A DNA stretch of 64,000 nt. Source: Nitrospira sp. (lineage in GTDB: Bacteria > Nitrospirota > Nitrospiria > Nitrospirales > Nitrospiraceae). The stretch is taken from contig JARFXR010000001.1 of the NCBI GenBank assembly GCA_029194535.1, positions 1,620,721 to 1,684,720 of the forward strand. The letters are read 5' to 3'. Below, one piece after another: positions 1-8,503 of this stretch. A program made the translations under genes and the position numbers. The notes below the pieces were generated by a model. The model searched no databases, was not told the DNA's origin, and saw nothing but the letters and a program-made list of their open reading frames with translations. Each line of letters starts with the position of its first letter. Positions within the stretch are counted from its first letter, which is position 1.

Positions 1-266
1 TGCCGATGACGGCTCTCGCCGCCCTGGGCCTGGTGGCGGCCGTCGTGTACTCCCTGGCGCTGATCCAACGGACGTTTCACGGCTTGGTCGGTGAAAGCCG
101 GACGGTGCCGGATCTGCCGGCGCGTTATCTGGTCACCTTGGGCGCCATGATCGCCATTCAGGTCTGGCTGGGCCTCAATCCCCAACCGGTGCTGGAGACG
201 GCGGGACAGGCGCTGGAGAGTCTGCGCGGCTTCGGCGACAGGACCGCCGTCCTCTCGAGGAGATAA
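1..266 (+). CDS. nuoM: NADH-quinone oxidoreductase subunit M, C-terminal end (partial)
   Basis: This is the last ~87 codons of NuoM, an antiporter-like proton-pumping membrane subunit of respiratory complex I. The 5' part lies outside the window. The visible piece has a hydrophobic helix followed by YSLALIQRTFHG, which matches the conserved Y-x3-L-x2-R-x-F-x-G stretch near the end of NuoM, and then a second hydrophobic helix (TLGAMIAIQVWLGLNPQPV). It ends with TAA three bases before the nuoN start, so the two genes are co-transcribed in the usual nuoM-nuoN order. The identification rests on this short motif plus the neighbour. Confidence 0.85.
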   Translation, partial: PMTALAALGLVAAVVYSLALIQRTFHGLVGESRTVPDLPARYLVTLGAMIAIQVWLGLNPQPVLETAGQALESLRGFGDRTAVLSRR

Positions 267-269
267 GGC

Positions 270-1721
270 ATGGTCGAGGCGGATTTCATCGCGCTGCTGC
301 CGCTGCTCGTCACGGCCGTCTCGTCGTTGGTCGTGCTCCTGCTCGCGGCGTTTCATCGGGATCACGCAGTCGTCGCGATCGTGACATCGCTGGGATTGAC
401 GATCTCATTGCTGACACTCCCGGTCGCAGCCGGGGTCGCGCCGCGTCCCGTGACGGGGTTGCTGATGATCGACAGGTACGCGTTGTTCTATGCCGGGCTC
501 ATCATGGGCGCGAGCCTCGCCGTGACGATGCTGTCCTACGGATACCTGAAGAAGCAGGATGGCGAGCGCGAGGAATTCTACGCGCTTCTGCAGTTCGCAA
601 CCTTGGGGGCCATGACACTGGCCGCCGCGTCGCATTTCGCTTCCTTCTTTCTCGGGCTGGAATTGCTCAGCCTGTCCCTCTACGTGCTCATCGCCTATCT
701 GCGCGCCGATCCTCGTCCGCTCGAAGCCGGTATCAAGTATTTAATCCTGTCGGGCGCCTCGTCGGCGTTCCTCTTGTTCGGCATGGCCGTGATCTACTTC
801 CAATCCGGCACGATGGAGTTTGTCCGCACTGCGGCTTGGTTGGCCGGCGCGAGTGAGTTTTCGTCCACCTTTCTTGTCGGGTTGGTGCTCATCCTGACCG
901 GCGTCGGCTTCAAGTTGGCGGTGGTGCCGTTCCACATGTGGGCGCCCGATATCTATCAAGGCGCGCCGGCTCCGGTAACCGCCTTCGTCGCGACCGTTTC
1001 GAAAGGCGCTATGGTCGCGTTGCTGCTCCGCTATTTCGTGGAGATCGCGGCCTTTCGTTCCGAGATCCTTTGGTGGGCCTTGGCGGGAATTGCGACCCTG
1101 TCCATGTTCGCCGGCAATCTGCTGGCCTTGTTGCAGGACAATGTGAAGCGCCTGCTCGCTTATTCGTCGATCGCTCACATGGGGTATCTGCTGGTCGCGT
1201 TTCTGGCCGGCGGGGCGTTGGCGATCGAAGCCGTGACGTTCTATCTCGTCGCCTACGTCATCACGACCCTGGGCGCCTTCGGTGTCGTCTGCGTCTTGTC
1301 CAAACCGGGAGCCGAAGCCGAGGCCATGGACGACTACCGCGCTCTCCTCTGGAATCGGCCATGGATCGCCACGGTCTTCACCATTATGTTGTTGTCGCTC
1401 GCCGGCATCCCGCTCACGGCCGGCTTCATCGGAAAGTTTTACGTCATTGCCGCAGGGGTGGACTCTTCGCTCTGGCTGCTTATCTTGCTTCTTGTGGTCA
1501 ACAGCGTCATCGGCCTCTTCTACTATTTGCGGGTGATCGTCGCGATGGCCGCCGACGAGCCTCGCAGCGCTCGCGCAGCGGATCACGCTCAGGCCCCGCG
1601 CGTGACATACGCCGACGGTCTGGTGCTCGCTATGCTTAGCGGGCTCTTGTTCTGGCTCGGCCTCTATCCGGCCCCGCTGATCGGCCTCGTCCGTGCTGTG
1701 GAGCGGAGTCTCACGGGATGA
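270..1721 (+). CDS. nuoN: NADH-quinone oxidoreductase subunit N
   Basis: NuoN is an antiporter-like membrane subunit of complex I that takes part in proton translocation coupled to quinone reduction. The 483-residue product is almost entirely hydrophobic, with about 14 predicted helices. It carries the family signature GFKLAVVPFHMWAPDIYQGA at about residues 213-232 and the later KRLLAYSSIAHMGY segment with its conserved lysine. Length agrees with the family (about 480-500). A GAGGAG sequence lies just ahead of the ATG, and only three bases separate it from nuoM. It appears to be the last gene of its operon, because about 370 bases without a gene follow. Confidence 0.95.
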   Translation: MVEADFIALLPLLVTAVSSLVVLLLAAFHRDHAVVAIVTSLGLTISLLTLPVAAGVAPRPVTGLLMIDRYALFYAGLIMGASLAVTMLSYGYLKKQDGEREEFYALLQFATLGAMTLAAASHFASFFLGLELLSLSLYVLIAYLRADPRPLEAGIKYLILSGASSAFLLFGMAVIYFQSGTMEFVRTAAWLAGASEFSSTFLVGLVLILTGVGFKLAVVPFHMWAPDIYQGAPAPVTAFVATVSKGAMVALLLRYFVEIAAFRSEILWWALAGIATLSMFAGNLLALLQDNVKRLLAYSSIAHMGYLLVAFLAGGALAIEAVTFYLVAYVITTLGAFGVVCVLSKPGAEAEAMDDYRALLWNRPWIATVFTIMLLSLAGIPLTAGFIGKFYVIAAGVDSSLWLLILLLVVNSVIGLFYYLRVIVAMAADEPRSARAADHAQAPRVTYADGLVLAMLSGLLFWLGLYPAPLIGLVRAVERSLTG

Positions 1722-2092
1722 AGAACCCGAGCAGGCCGGCACTGTCGGCAGAGGCAGCAGAGATGGGGTCGTTCCAGAGCGGAAGCACATGAGGGAGCCG
1801 TCATGCAACTGGGCATAACACCGCGATATCTGGATCCTCGTTGCCAGGAGGCGTTCTATGAGGTCGACGTGGGGGTCAACGAGATGTCTGACGGGCTGGC
1901 GAGCGCCGTCGCAAGTCAAGCAGGCGCAGGAGATCGCAGGGCGGCGGCGAACAGCGCAAGCCGATCGCCGCAAGAAACACGGGCCGTGCGTCGATAGGAT
2001 CTCGCCGTGACGGCGCCGACCGGCCGACTGGCCGACTCGTTGAACGACGCGGCAGCAGCGGCAATTCCGTACGAACATGAAAGGAACGATCT
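1722..2092. other. Gene-poor spacer after nuoN
   Basis: No convincing gene is seen in this 371-base stretch. A 64-codon open frame at 1803-1997 has a composition unlike a real protein (Arg/Ala-rich, no recognisable motif), and I do not call it. No strong hairpin-plus-T-run terminator was noticed. The promoter of the following secreted protein presumably lies near the right end. Confidence 0.5.
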
Positions 2093-2923
2093 ATGACTGT
2101 CTCAGGAGTTCAGTCGAAGCGTAGGCCTGTTCTTCCTTCAACGGTGTGGGCCGGCATGAGCCTGGTTCTCTCGTTGGTGATGACGGTCGCCGCCTGGGCA
2201 GAAGACCCGACCAAGACGGAGGCCTATCCGGGCCATTTGGTTCTGCTGCCCGGAGAACGCATCGTGCTCGGAACCGTGGAAGCCGTCGAGGGCGGCATGA
2301 TCAGAGTGAATATCGGCGAGCTCGAGCCTCGCTTCATTCCGCTCAAGGCCGCCTTGGAAAAGGGAGAATGGTCGATCAAGAAGGGCGACCGGATCGAATT
2401 GGCGGTGAGCGCGGAGAATCTCGTGGTCGACTATCATCCGGTCAATGAGCCGGGTTGGCATCGGATCGTGAAAGGTCAACTGGCGCAGCCGCTGGTCGTG
2501 GGATACGAATGGGCGGTGATCAGGACGGAAGACGGCAAAGAGGAGGCATTCGCCGTTCGACCGTTGGCCCGCTTGAAGCTGGCGGCTCTCCCGATCGGCG
2601 TACCCGCACTCTTTTTGATCGGTGAGACCAACAAGATTCTGGATGCGACCTTTGCGGACGAAGCAGCAGCTCACCGGCAAGTCCAAGAATGGAAACGATC
2701 GGTTCCCAAAGCTCCGGACCGGCGGCTCGAAGCCACGCTCATCAGCCCGCCGGTCTTGATGGTGACGGTTCGCACCAACGACGGGAAAGAGCAGCATGTA
2801 GAAGTTCGGCCCTTTGTCGAGGACAAGCTCGGCAATTTGCCGAAAGGGAAGTCGGTGATCCTGCTTCTGGACGACGAGAACAAGGTCACGGATGTGGCCG
2901 TTCCCCCTACGTCCCAACGCTGA
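2093..2923 (+). CDS. Secreted protein of unknown function
   Basis: The product is 276 residues with an N-terminal basic region, a hydrophobic stretch (about residues 15-34) and a likely signal-peptidase site after AAWA (about residue 36). The mature protein should therefore be periplasmic or secreted. The mature part reads as repeated beta-rich segments of similar build: 'RIVLGTVEAVEGGMIRVNI', then two further copies of a pattern in which the protein speaks of 'T.DGKE..F/V.VRPLA..KL..LP.G.....L' (around residues 145-180 and 220-265). This suggests two or three tandem small beta domains, perhaps SH3- or OB-like. I do not recognise the family. It stands alone between nuoN and a PLP lyase gene. 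Confidence 0.75.
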   Translation: MTVSGVQSKRRPVLPSTVWAGMSLVLSLVMTVAAWAEDPTKTEAYPGHLVLLPGERIVLGTVEAVEGGMIRVNIGELEPRFIPLKAALEKGEWSIKKGDRIELAVSAENLVVDYHPVNEPGWHRIVKGQLAQPLVVGYEWAVIRTEDGKEEAFAVRPLARLKLAALPIGVPALFLIGETNKILDATFADEAAAHRQVQEWKRSVPKAPDRRLEATLISPPVLMVTVRTNDGKEQHVEVRPFVEDKLGNLPKGKSVILLLDDENKVTDVAVPPTSQR

Positions 2924-2990
2924 GCAGGACGGATTGGATGATGTGAGGGTGTCCGTCAGGAGTGATGGATACGGAGAGAGGAGTCGTTCC

Positions 2991-4157
2991 ATGCATGGAT
3001 TTACCACCAGACAACTGCACGCCGACGGGCGGACGAAGCCGTTGAACGCCCATACGATGCCGATTTTTCTGACGTCCACGTTTGCGTTCGATTCTCCCGA
3101 AGCCGGCGCGGACCTATTTCTGGGCCGCCGCACCGGATATGTCTACAGCCGGATGGGAAATCCGACCGTCGAAGCCGTCGAGCGGGTGGTCGCGGATCTG
3201 GAAAACGGGGAGGCTGCCGTCGCGTTCGCCTCGGGGATGGCGGCCATCCAGGCGAGCTTACTGAGCGTGCTGAAAGCCGGCGATCATGTGATCTGCGGAG
3301 AGGCGATCTATGGTCCAAGCCTCCATTTGATCACAAAGCGCTTGGCGGATTTGGGCGTGACCTCCACGGTGGTCGATACCTCGGATGTGCGGGCGGTCGA
3401 GAACTCGATCCAAGAGCACACCAGGGTGATGTTTTACGAGACTCCCGCCAATCCCACGTGCAAGATCACCGACATCCTGGCGATCGCCGAACTCGCCCGA
3501 CCCACGGGCATCTTGACGATCGTCGATAACACCTTCGCAAGCCCCTATTTTCAGCGACCGTTGAATCTCGGCGCGGATATCTCGCTCCATAGCGCGACGA
3601 AATATCTGAACGGCCATGGCGACGTGATCGGAGGTGTCGTCGTGAGCCGCGCTGAGCTGGCCGATAAGATTCGCCTGTACCGGCGCGACACCGGCGGGAT
3701 ACTCAGCCCGTTCGACGCCTATTTGCTCTTACGGGGCGTCAGAACCCTTTCGCTGCGCATGCAGCGGCATCACGACAACGCGATGAAGCTCTTCGAATTT
3801 TTGTCCGGCCATCCCAAAGTCAGCAGGCTGTACTATCCGGGCGATCCGAAGTTTCCCGGCCACCATGTCGCAGCCCGGCAGATGACCGGCTTCGGCGGGT
3901 GCTTCAGTGTGGAGCTGTCCGGCGGCTTCGAGGCGGCCAAGCGGCTGTTGAAAGGCCTGACCCTTTGTACGCTGGCGGTATCCTTGGGCACGGTGGATAC
4001 GTTGATCGAGCATCCGGTGTCGATGACCCATGTCACGACGCCGAAAGAGGTGATGGATCGGCAGGGGATCACGGGCGGGCTTGTGAGAATCTCCGTCGGC
4101 TGCGAGGACATCGAAGATCTGGTCGCCGATCTGGAGCGCGCGCTCAAGCCGGCCTAG
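2991..4157 (+). CDS. PLP-dependent trans-sulfuration family enzyme (Cys/Met metabolism lyase or synthase)
   Basis: This is a cytoplasmic fold-type I PLP enzyme of the Cys/Met metabolism family (methionine gamma-lyase, cystathionine gamma-synthase/lyase, O-acetylhomoserine sulfhydrylase). The ATG at 2991 is preferred because GAGAGAGGAG lies just upstream and the family start motif (GFTTRQLHADG) follows at once; the frame is open 99 bases further up. Visible family features are the Y-x-R motif region YVYSRMGNPT, the cofactor-stacking segment FASGMAAIQA, the aspartate in IVDNTFASPY, and the PLP lysine in SATKYLNGHGDVIGG (K204). The 388-residue length is normal. The exact substrate cannot be read from sequence alone; methionine gamma-lyase is a common annotation for this type. 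Confidence 0.88.
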   Translation: MHGFTTRQLHADGRTKPLNAHTMPIFLTSTFAFDSPEAGADLFLGRRTGYVYSRMGNPTVEAVERVVADLENGEAAVAFASGMAAIQASLLSVLKAGDHVICGEAIYGPSLHLITKRLADLGVTSTVVDTSDVRAVENSIQEHTRVMFYETPANPTCKITDILAIAELARPTGILTIVDNTFASPYFQRPLNLGADISLHSATKYLNGHGDVIGGVVVSRAELADKIRLYRRDTGGILSPFDAYLLLRGVRTLSLRMQRHHDNAMKLFEFLSGHPKVSRLYYPGDPKFPGHHVAARQMTGFGGCFSVELSGGFEAAKRLLKGLTLCTLAVSLGTVDTLIEHPVSMTHVTTPKEVMDRQGITGGLVRISVGCEDIEDLVADLERALKPA

Positions 4158-4214
4158 CACCAGTTGTCGGCTGCGCCTGCAGCAGGGCGAAATCACAGTG
4201 ACAGGGAGGACGAG

Positions 4215-5123
4215 ATGTTCAAGATGGAGCGGATCCTGTTAGCGAGCGATTTCTCGGCCGGCGCGACCCAAGCCTCAGCCTATGCGTCGTTCTTTGCGTC
4301 GGCATGGAACAGTCATCTGGATCTGTTGCACGTGATCCCGCTCTGGCCCGACGTCGACCTGCTGGGCGCGCTCGACCACCTGAGGCTTGCTCACATCCGC
4401 CAAGAGATCGGGGTCAAGCTCGAGAGTCTGGTCTCTCAGATGAGACGAACAGGGGTGCGTGCTCAGGCGCATCAGGATGAAGGCATACCCAGCGAGCGGA
4501 TCGTCGCCGCGGCAGCAACCCATAAATCGGATCTGGTGGTGGTCGGTTCTCACGGACACAGCGAACTGGAACATGTCCTGCTCGGCAGCACTGCAGAGCG
4601 GGTGGTCAAAGGAGCGCCTTGTCCGGTTCTGACGGTGCGGACTCATCATCTCGGCCGAAATGCACCGTCGGCTCGTGAATCGACTGATGCCATCAGAATG
4701 CGTCGCATCCTGCTCGCCACGGACTTGTCGGAATGGTCGCTGCCGGCAGTCGACTACGCCCTTCAGGCGGTCAGGACATTCAACGCCTCGGTGACGATTC
4801 TTCATGTGATGGAGTGGCGATCGCTCGGGGGCGACATCAGCATGAGCGCCTTCGCCGGCTGGGAAAAATTGCGAGAGTCGGTCGAGACGCGGCTATTGGA
4901 GCTGACGGAGCGGGTGAAATCGGAAGGTGCCGCCGCTCAGTGCGTGATCAGGGTGGGCTTGCCCGCCGACCTCATTCTGGAGGTTGCCCAGGAGCAGACC
5001 TGCGACCTGATCGTCATGGGCACGCACGGCCGTCGCGGTGTATCTCATCTGCTTCTAGGGAGTGTCGCAGAGGCGGTGTTGCGCAGGGCCGACTGTCCGG
5101 TGCTGACTGTGAAACATGTCTAG
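4215..5123 (+). CDS. Tandem-domain universal stress protein
   Basis: This 302-residue protein consists of two UspA domains (about residues 1-150 and 165-302). Each begins with a hydrophobic strand plus aspartate (ILLASDFS; ILLATDLSEWS) and ends with the ATP-binding pattern G-x2-G-x9-G-S (VVGSHGHSELEHVLLGS; VMGTHGRRGVSHLLLGS). USPs bind ATP and help cells cope with stress; the specific role is unknown. The ATG at 4215 follows AGGGAGGA at ideal spacing, so I prefer it to the in-frame ATG 51 bases upstream. A degraded copy of the C-terminal end of a similar gene is found at 6572-6688, beyond the next gene. Confidence 0.92.
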   Translation: MFKMERILLASDFSAGATQASAYASFFASAWNSHLDLLHVIPLWPDVDLLGALDHLRLAHIRQEIGVKLESLVSQMRRTGVRAQAHQDEGIPSERIVAAAATHKSDLVVVGSHGHSELEHVLLGSTAERVVKGAPCPVLTVRTHHLGRNAPSARESTDAIRMRRILLATDLSEWSLPAVDYALQAVRTFNASVTILHVMEWRSLGGDISMSAFAGWEKLRESVETRLLELTERVKSEGAAAQCVIRVGLPADLILEVAQEQTCDLIVMGTHGRRGVSHLLLGSVAEAVLRRADCPVLTVKHV

Positions 5124-5436
5124 AACCTATCTCAAAATGGGTGTTCCGGTCAGAACTGGTCATGCCCGCGAACGCGGGCATGCAGAATGACCTGAAAAGA
5201 CTGGATCCCCGCCTGCGCGGGAATGACGACCACCGGACAGCAAGGGGCGATTCTGGAGGAAATGCGGAGCAGCTAATCCCACGCAGGCGCTCGTCGCATC
5301 ATCGATACCTGCGCCGACAAACTGCAACAGGTGCTCGACTCTACACCGTAACTCACGCTGCGGTGCAGGGGTGAGTCGAGGGCCGACAATGAAAGTCCGA
5401 TGCGACAGTTCTATGGATTCCACAAAGGAGTTGCGC
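5124..5436. repeat. REP-like palindromes in the usp to enolase spacer
   Basis: The spacer carries a perfect palindrome at 5161-5182 (10-bp arms CATGCCCGCG/CGCGGGCATG with an AA loop), followed at about 5202-5227 by a second hairpin of the form CTGGATCCCCGCCTGCGCGG. The latter resembles the widespread REP-type sequence found in intergenic regions of many bacteria. A related element (CTGGATGCCGGCCTTCGCGG) occurs at about 10321-10348. The remaining bases (5240-5400) show no recognisable gene. Confidence 0.6.
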
Positions 5437-6567
5437 ATGTCTCCCACCTCCGCCAACGGCACCGCGGTGATCGCTACGATCGAGACGGTTCCGCTGCGTA
5501 TCCCGCTTAGGGCCGGCAGCATACTCGGTGCGTCCCTCTGGGGTGACAAGATGTCTGCCGCAGATTCGCTGCTCGTCAAGGTGACAACGCATGATGGAGT
5601 GGAAGGTTGGGGGGAAGCCTTCGGTTTTCGCGCCGTGGATGCGGCCAAGCTCGCCGTCGACGAACTGATCGCACCGCTATGCATCGGGCAGGACGCCACT
5701 CGTATCGGTCCGCTGATGCTGGAGGTCCAAAGGAAGCTGCACGTGTTCGGTCGCGGCGGCGCGCTGACCTATGGGCTCTCGGCGGTGGACATCGCGCTGT
5801 GGGATATTGCCGGAAAGCTCGCCGACGTTCCCGTGTGCGAGCTTCTTGGCGGCGGAGTGACGGTCATGCCCTGCTATGCAAGCCTGGCCTGCTATTTCGA
5901 TCCTAGACTGGTCCGCGCCGTGGTTCGGCAAGCAATCGATGCTGGATTTCGAGTGCTTAAGCTGCACGAGAAAGACATGTCGGCGATCCACGCAGCCCGC
6001 GAGGAGGCCGGCTTCGGCGTCGAGCTGATCGTTGACGCAGGCTGTCCATGGACCCTGCCCCAGGCGCGTGCTGTCGCCCCAGACCTCAAGGCCGTCGGGC
6101 TCAAATTTCTCGAGGAGCCACTGTGGCCGCCCGAGAATTTTGCCGGTCTCGCCGAACTGAGAAGAACCACCGGCATTCCGATCTCGAGTGGAGAAAACGT
6201 CTCTACGTTGATGGAATTCGAGCGCATGCTTGCCGAGGGAGCGGTAGACTTTGTTCAGCCAAGCCCAGCCAAGATGGGCGGCATAACCGAGTTGTGTAAG
6301 GTTTTCCCCCTCGCTGCTCTCCGCAACATCCCGGTGATGACGCATTCCTTCTACGACGGCCCCGGCTTTCTCGCGGCGGTCCATGCGACCGCCGCGCTGG
6401 GCACCGCTGACTCCATGATTGAGTGGCGCTGGTTTGATCTGGAAGCGTCCGTCTATGGCGATGCCCTCACTCCGACGGACGGACGGATTTTGGTCCCCCG
6501 TGGCCCCGGTCTGGGACTTGACCCGGATCCCGATGTCATAAGCGCTTACCGCCGGGAGAGGATATGA
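5437..6567 (+). CDS. Mandelate racemase/muconate lactonizing enzyme family protein
   Basis: This is a member of the enolase superfamily (MR/MLE branch), cytoplasmic enzymes that abstract a proton alpha to a carboxylate using Mg2+. The 376-residue product shows the capping domain (residues 1-125), then the barrel. Metal ligands are seen in IVDAGCPW (Asp), FLEEPLWP (Glu) and SSGENVS (Glu). A late histidine in MTHSFYDGPG is in the position of the family general base/acid. The usual K-x-K on the second strand reads VLKLHEKD, that is K-L-H, which narrows the reaction class but does not identify the substrate. The start is set by AAGGAG six bases before the ATG at 5437. It lies between a USP gene and a USP relic, so it may be a later insertion. 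Confidence 0.85.
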   Translation: MSPTSANGTAVIATIETVPLRIPLRAGSILGASLWGDKMSAADSLLVKVTTHDGVEGWGEAFGFRAVDAAKLAVDELIAPLCIGQDATRIGPLMLEVQRKLHVFGRGGALTYGLSAVDIALWDIAGKLADVPVCELLGGGVTVMPCYASLACYFDPRLVRAVVRQAIDAGFRVLKLHEKDMSAIHAAREEAGFGVELIVDAGCPWTLPQARAVAPDLKAVGLKFLEEPLWPPENFAGLAELRRTTGIPISSGENVSTLMEFERMLAEGAVDFVQPSPAKMGGITELCKVFPLAALRNIPVMTHSFYDGPGFLAAVHATAALGTADSMIEWRWFDLEASVYGDALTPTDGRILVPRGPGLGLDPDPDVISAYRRERI

Positions 6568-6571
6568 GGGC

Positions 6572-6688
6572 TCGGGTCTGCTCATCGGAAGTGTTGCAGG
6601 AGCCGTATTGCGCCGTGCCGATTGTCCGGTGATGCCGGTGAAACTGCTCCAGGATTCTCGGACTTCTGAAGTGTATGAAACAGATTGA
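6572..6688 (+). pseudogene. C-terminal relic of a second universal stress protein gene
   Basis: Read from 6572, the bases encode GLLIGSVAGAVLRRADCPV followed by MPVK. This is nearly the same as the C-terminal end of the upstream USP (HLLLGSVAEAVLRRADCPV, then LTVK). The frame continues about 15 more codons to a TGA at 6686. There is no start and no upstream half: the relic begins directly at the stop codon of the enolase-superfamily gene. The most economical reading is that a second usp gene stood here and its 5' part was replaced when the enolase gene arrived. The relic overlaps the start of the next gene. Confidence 0.8.
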
Positions 6689-7577
6689 TTTCTTCCTGTC
6701 GCCGATTCCGCCGTTTCGGCTTGCGCTGACGGTGTGGGCGTTGCGCCGGCGCCCGAACAATACCATGGATCGCTGGGAGGACGGGACCTATCGACGAACC
6801 CTCGTCGTCGACGCCTTGCCGATTCAGGTTGCCGTCAAACAGCCATGCGCCGCGCTGGCCGTCACCGTGAGCGGGGCCGCCCTGCCGTCTAGGGCACAGG
6901 CGGACGTGACGGCCGCATTGAATCAACTGTTGGGGCTCCGCGTAGACCTTCGGAAGTTTTATCGGGTGACCACTCGGGAAGCGAAGCTGCATCAGTTGGC
7001 ACGGCGCTTTCACGGGCTGAAACCGCCTCGTTTTCCCACTGTGTTTGAAGCGCTGGTCAATGCCATCTCATGCCAGCAACTCAGCTTGACGGTCGGAATT
7101 ACTCTGATGAATCGGCTGACGGAGCGCTACGGGTTAGGGAGCCGGGACGAAGGCCGGGCCTTCCCACGTCCGGAAGACGTGGCCAAGGCCGAGGTCAGGG
7201 CGCTGAGAACGTTGGGATATAGCCGGAGCAAGGGGCAGGCCCTGATTGACGCGGCTCGAGTGATTGAGGAAGGCAAGCTCGATCTCGATCGTCTCACAAT
7301 CATGGACGACGCTGAGATCGTGAGTCGGTTGATGGAGTTGCGAGGGGTAGGCCGTTGGACGGCGGAGTACACGTTGCTGCGCGGCCTCGGACGGATTCAC
7401 CAGTTTCCCGGCGATGATGTCGGCGCGCAAAAGGGTCTCCAACGCTGGTTACAGCTCAGACGGTCACCGGACTATGACCATGTTCGCAAGGTGCTGCGCA
7501 AGTGGCGACCCTATGCGGGGTTGATTTACTTTCATCTGCTGCTCGATGGTCTCGACCGAAGGGGATTGGTGGGATGA
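6675..7577 (+). CDS. AlkA-like DNA-3-methyladenine glycosylase
   Basis: This is a base-excision repair glycosylase of the HhH-GPD superfamily (300 residues). The N-terminal third resembles the AlkA N-terminal domain. The catalytic half starts near residue 115 (FPTVFEALVNAISCQQLSL). The helix-hairpin-helix is LMELRGVGRWTAEY at about residues 220-233, and the likely catalytic aspartate is D248 in FPGDDVGAQ. Such enzymes remove alkylated purines from DNA. The ATG at 6675 lies inside the USP relic, so its 5' sequence is borrowed. A start at the internal ATG at 6762 is possible. The downstream gene overlaps by ATGA, indicating a two-gene operon. Confidence 0.88.
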   Translation: MKQIDFFLSPIPPFRLALTVWALRRRPNNTMDRWEDGTYRRTLVVDALPIQVAVKQPCAALAVTVSGAALPSRAQADVTAALNQLLGLRVDLRKFYRVTTREAKLHQLARRFHGLKPPRFPTVFEALVNAISCQQLSLTVGITLMNRLTERYGLGSRDEGRAFPRPEDVAKAEVRALRTLGYSRSKGQALIDAARVIEEGKLDLDRLTIMDDAEIVSRLMELRGVGRWTAEYTLLRGLGRIHQFPGDDVGAQKGLQRWLQLRRSPDYDHVRKVLRKWRPYAGLIYFHLLLDGLDRRGLVG

Positions 7578-8233
7578 ATCAACGTCGCGAACGGCACAAG
7601 CCTGTCGTGCTGACCATCGGTCACAGCAATCGATCGCTGGAAGCCTTCCTTGATTTGCTGCGCGCGCACGGCGTCCAGCGAGTGGTGGATGTCCGGACGA
7701 TCCCGCGCTCGCGCCACAATCCGCAATTCAATCGGGAGACCTTGCCGCTCTCATTGAGGCTCGCGAAGATCGGCTACCTCCACATGAGCGGTCTCGGAGG
7801 CCTGCGGCGGGCGCGGCCCGATTCTCCGAACATGGGCTGGCGCAACGCCTCCTTCCGCGGGTACGCCGATTATATGCAGAGCGATGAATTTGAAACCGCG
7901 TTGAAGCGACTCATGAAGGCCGCGGCCGAGAAACGGGTCGCCCTGATGTGCGCCGAAGCCGTGCCCTGGCGTTGTCATCGATCACTCATCGCCGACGCGC
8001 TGACCGTCCGCGGCCTGGTCGTGGAGCACATCACGAACCTGACGCGCACCCGTGCGCATGCATTGACGCCCTTCGCACGGGTATCCGGAACGCGCATTCT
8101 CTATCCTGCCGACAACCTGGTTTCCCTTGACGGCGAGGAGCAGAGGGGCGTCCATCTTGATGTTTCGGCGGCCCAGCCTCGCCGGCAGGCCGTTCAAAGG
8201 AGGAGACGGAGCGAGCCGGGTGGTGGGCGCTGA
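7574..8233 (+). CDS. DUF488 family protein
   Basis: The 219-residue product belongs to the DUF488 family, whose biochemical role is not established. Signature elements are LTIGHSNRSLEAFLDLL at the N-terminus, VVDVRTIPRSRHNPQFN, and the motif LMCAEAVPWRCHRSLIADAL near residue 130. In this last motif the Cys, Glu, Trp and CHR residues are the family's most conserved positions. The start is the ATG overlapping the stop of the preceding glycosylase gene (ATGA), 72 bases inside a longer open frame. Coupling to a DNA glycosylase gene suggests a shared transcript, not necessarily a shared function. The C-terminus (RRQAVQRRRRSEPGGGR) is basic and unstructured. Confidence 0.85.
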   Translation: MNQRRERHKPVVLTIGHSNRSLEAFLDLLRAHGVQRVVDVRTIPRSRHNPQFNRETLPLSLRLAKIGYLHMSGLGGLRRARPDSPNMGWRNASFRGYADYMQSDEFETALKRLMKAAAEKRVALMCAEAVPWRCHRSLIADALTVRGLVVEHITNLTRTRAHALTPFARVSGTRILYPADNLVSLDGEEQRGVHLDVSAAQPRRQAVQRRRRSEPGGGR

Positions 8234-8403
8234 TCGTTAAAAGGGTCATCCGGACCACGGGCTGTCCGATTGGATACCCGCTAGCCTAACCCACATGCGT
8301 CATAAACGCTTTGCTGCGACAGCAGATTGGCTGCGTCGGGCGAGCCGGCATGCCAGACCATGCTTGCCGGAGAGCGAACCGAAGAAGAAAGGACACTGGC
8401 ACA

Positions 8404-8503
8404 TGGGCAAGAAAACGGTGGCGGAGCTATTCATCGACACACTGGTTCTCGCCGGAGTCAGGCGGATGTATGGTGTCGCAGGCGATTCCCTCAACTCCCT
8501 GAG
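8404..8503 (+). pseudogene. 5' fragment of a thiamine-pyrophosphate enzyme gene (pyruvate oxidase type)
   Basis: From the ATG at 8404 the reading frame gives KKTVAELFIDTLVLAGVRRM and then YGVAGDSLNSL. This is the classic N-terminus of ThDP-dependent pyruvate oxidase/dehydrogenase proteins (compare the T-V-A ... G-V-x-R-x-x-G-V-x-G-D-S-L-N pattern). About 33 codons are recognisable; after about 8503 similarity ends abruptly and the frame stops at 8537. An AGAAAGGA sequence lies upstream, so the original start region is preserved. A hairpin (CCGAGAG/CTCTCGG, 8514-8533) lies immediately at the breakpoint. The rest of the gene is absent from the window. Confidence 0.75.

Noticed and set aside
1803-1997. 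Small plus-strand frame with a ribosome-site-like GGAGCC
   Set aside because: Composition is non-protein-like and there is no hydrophobic or family pattern; not enough to call a gene.
741-2078. Long minus-strand open frame (445 codons) opposite nuoN
   Set aside because: It is antisense to nuoN, is rich in Arg/His/Gln with no motif, and arises from the GC-rich codon pattern of the real gene.
2138-3133. Minus-strand open frame of 331 codons
   Set aside because: Shadow of the secreted protein gene and the start of the PLP lyase gene; no recognisable domain.
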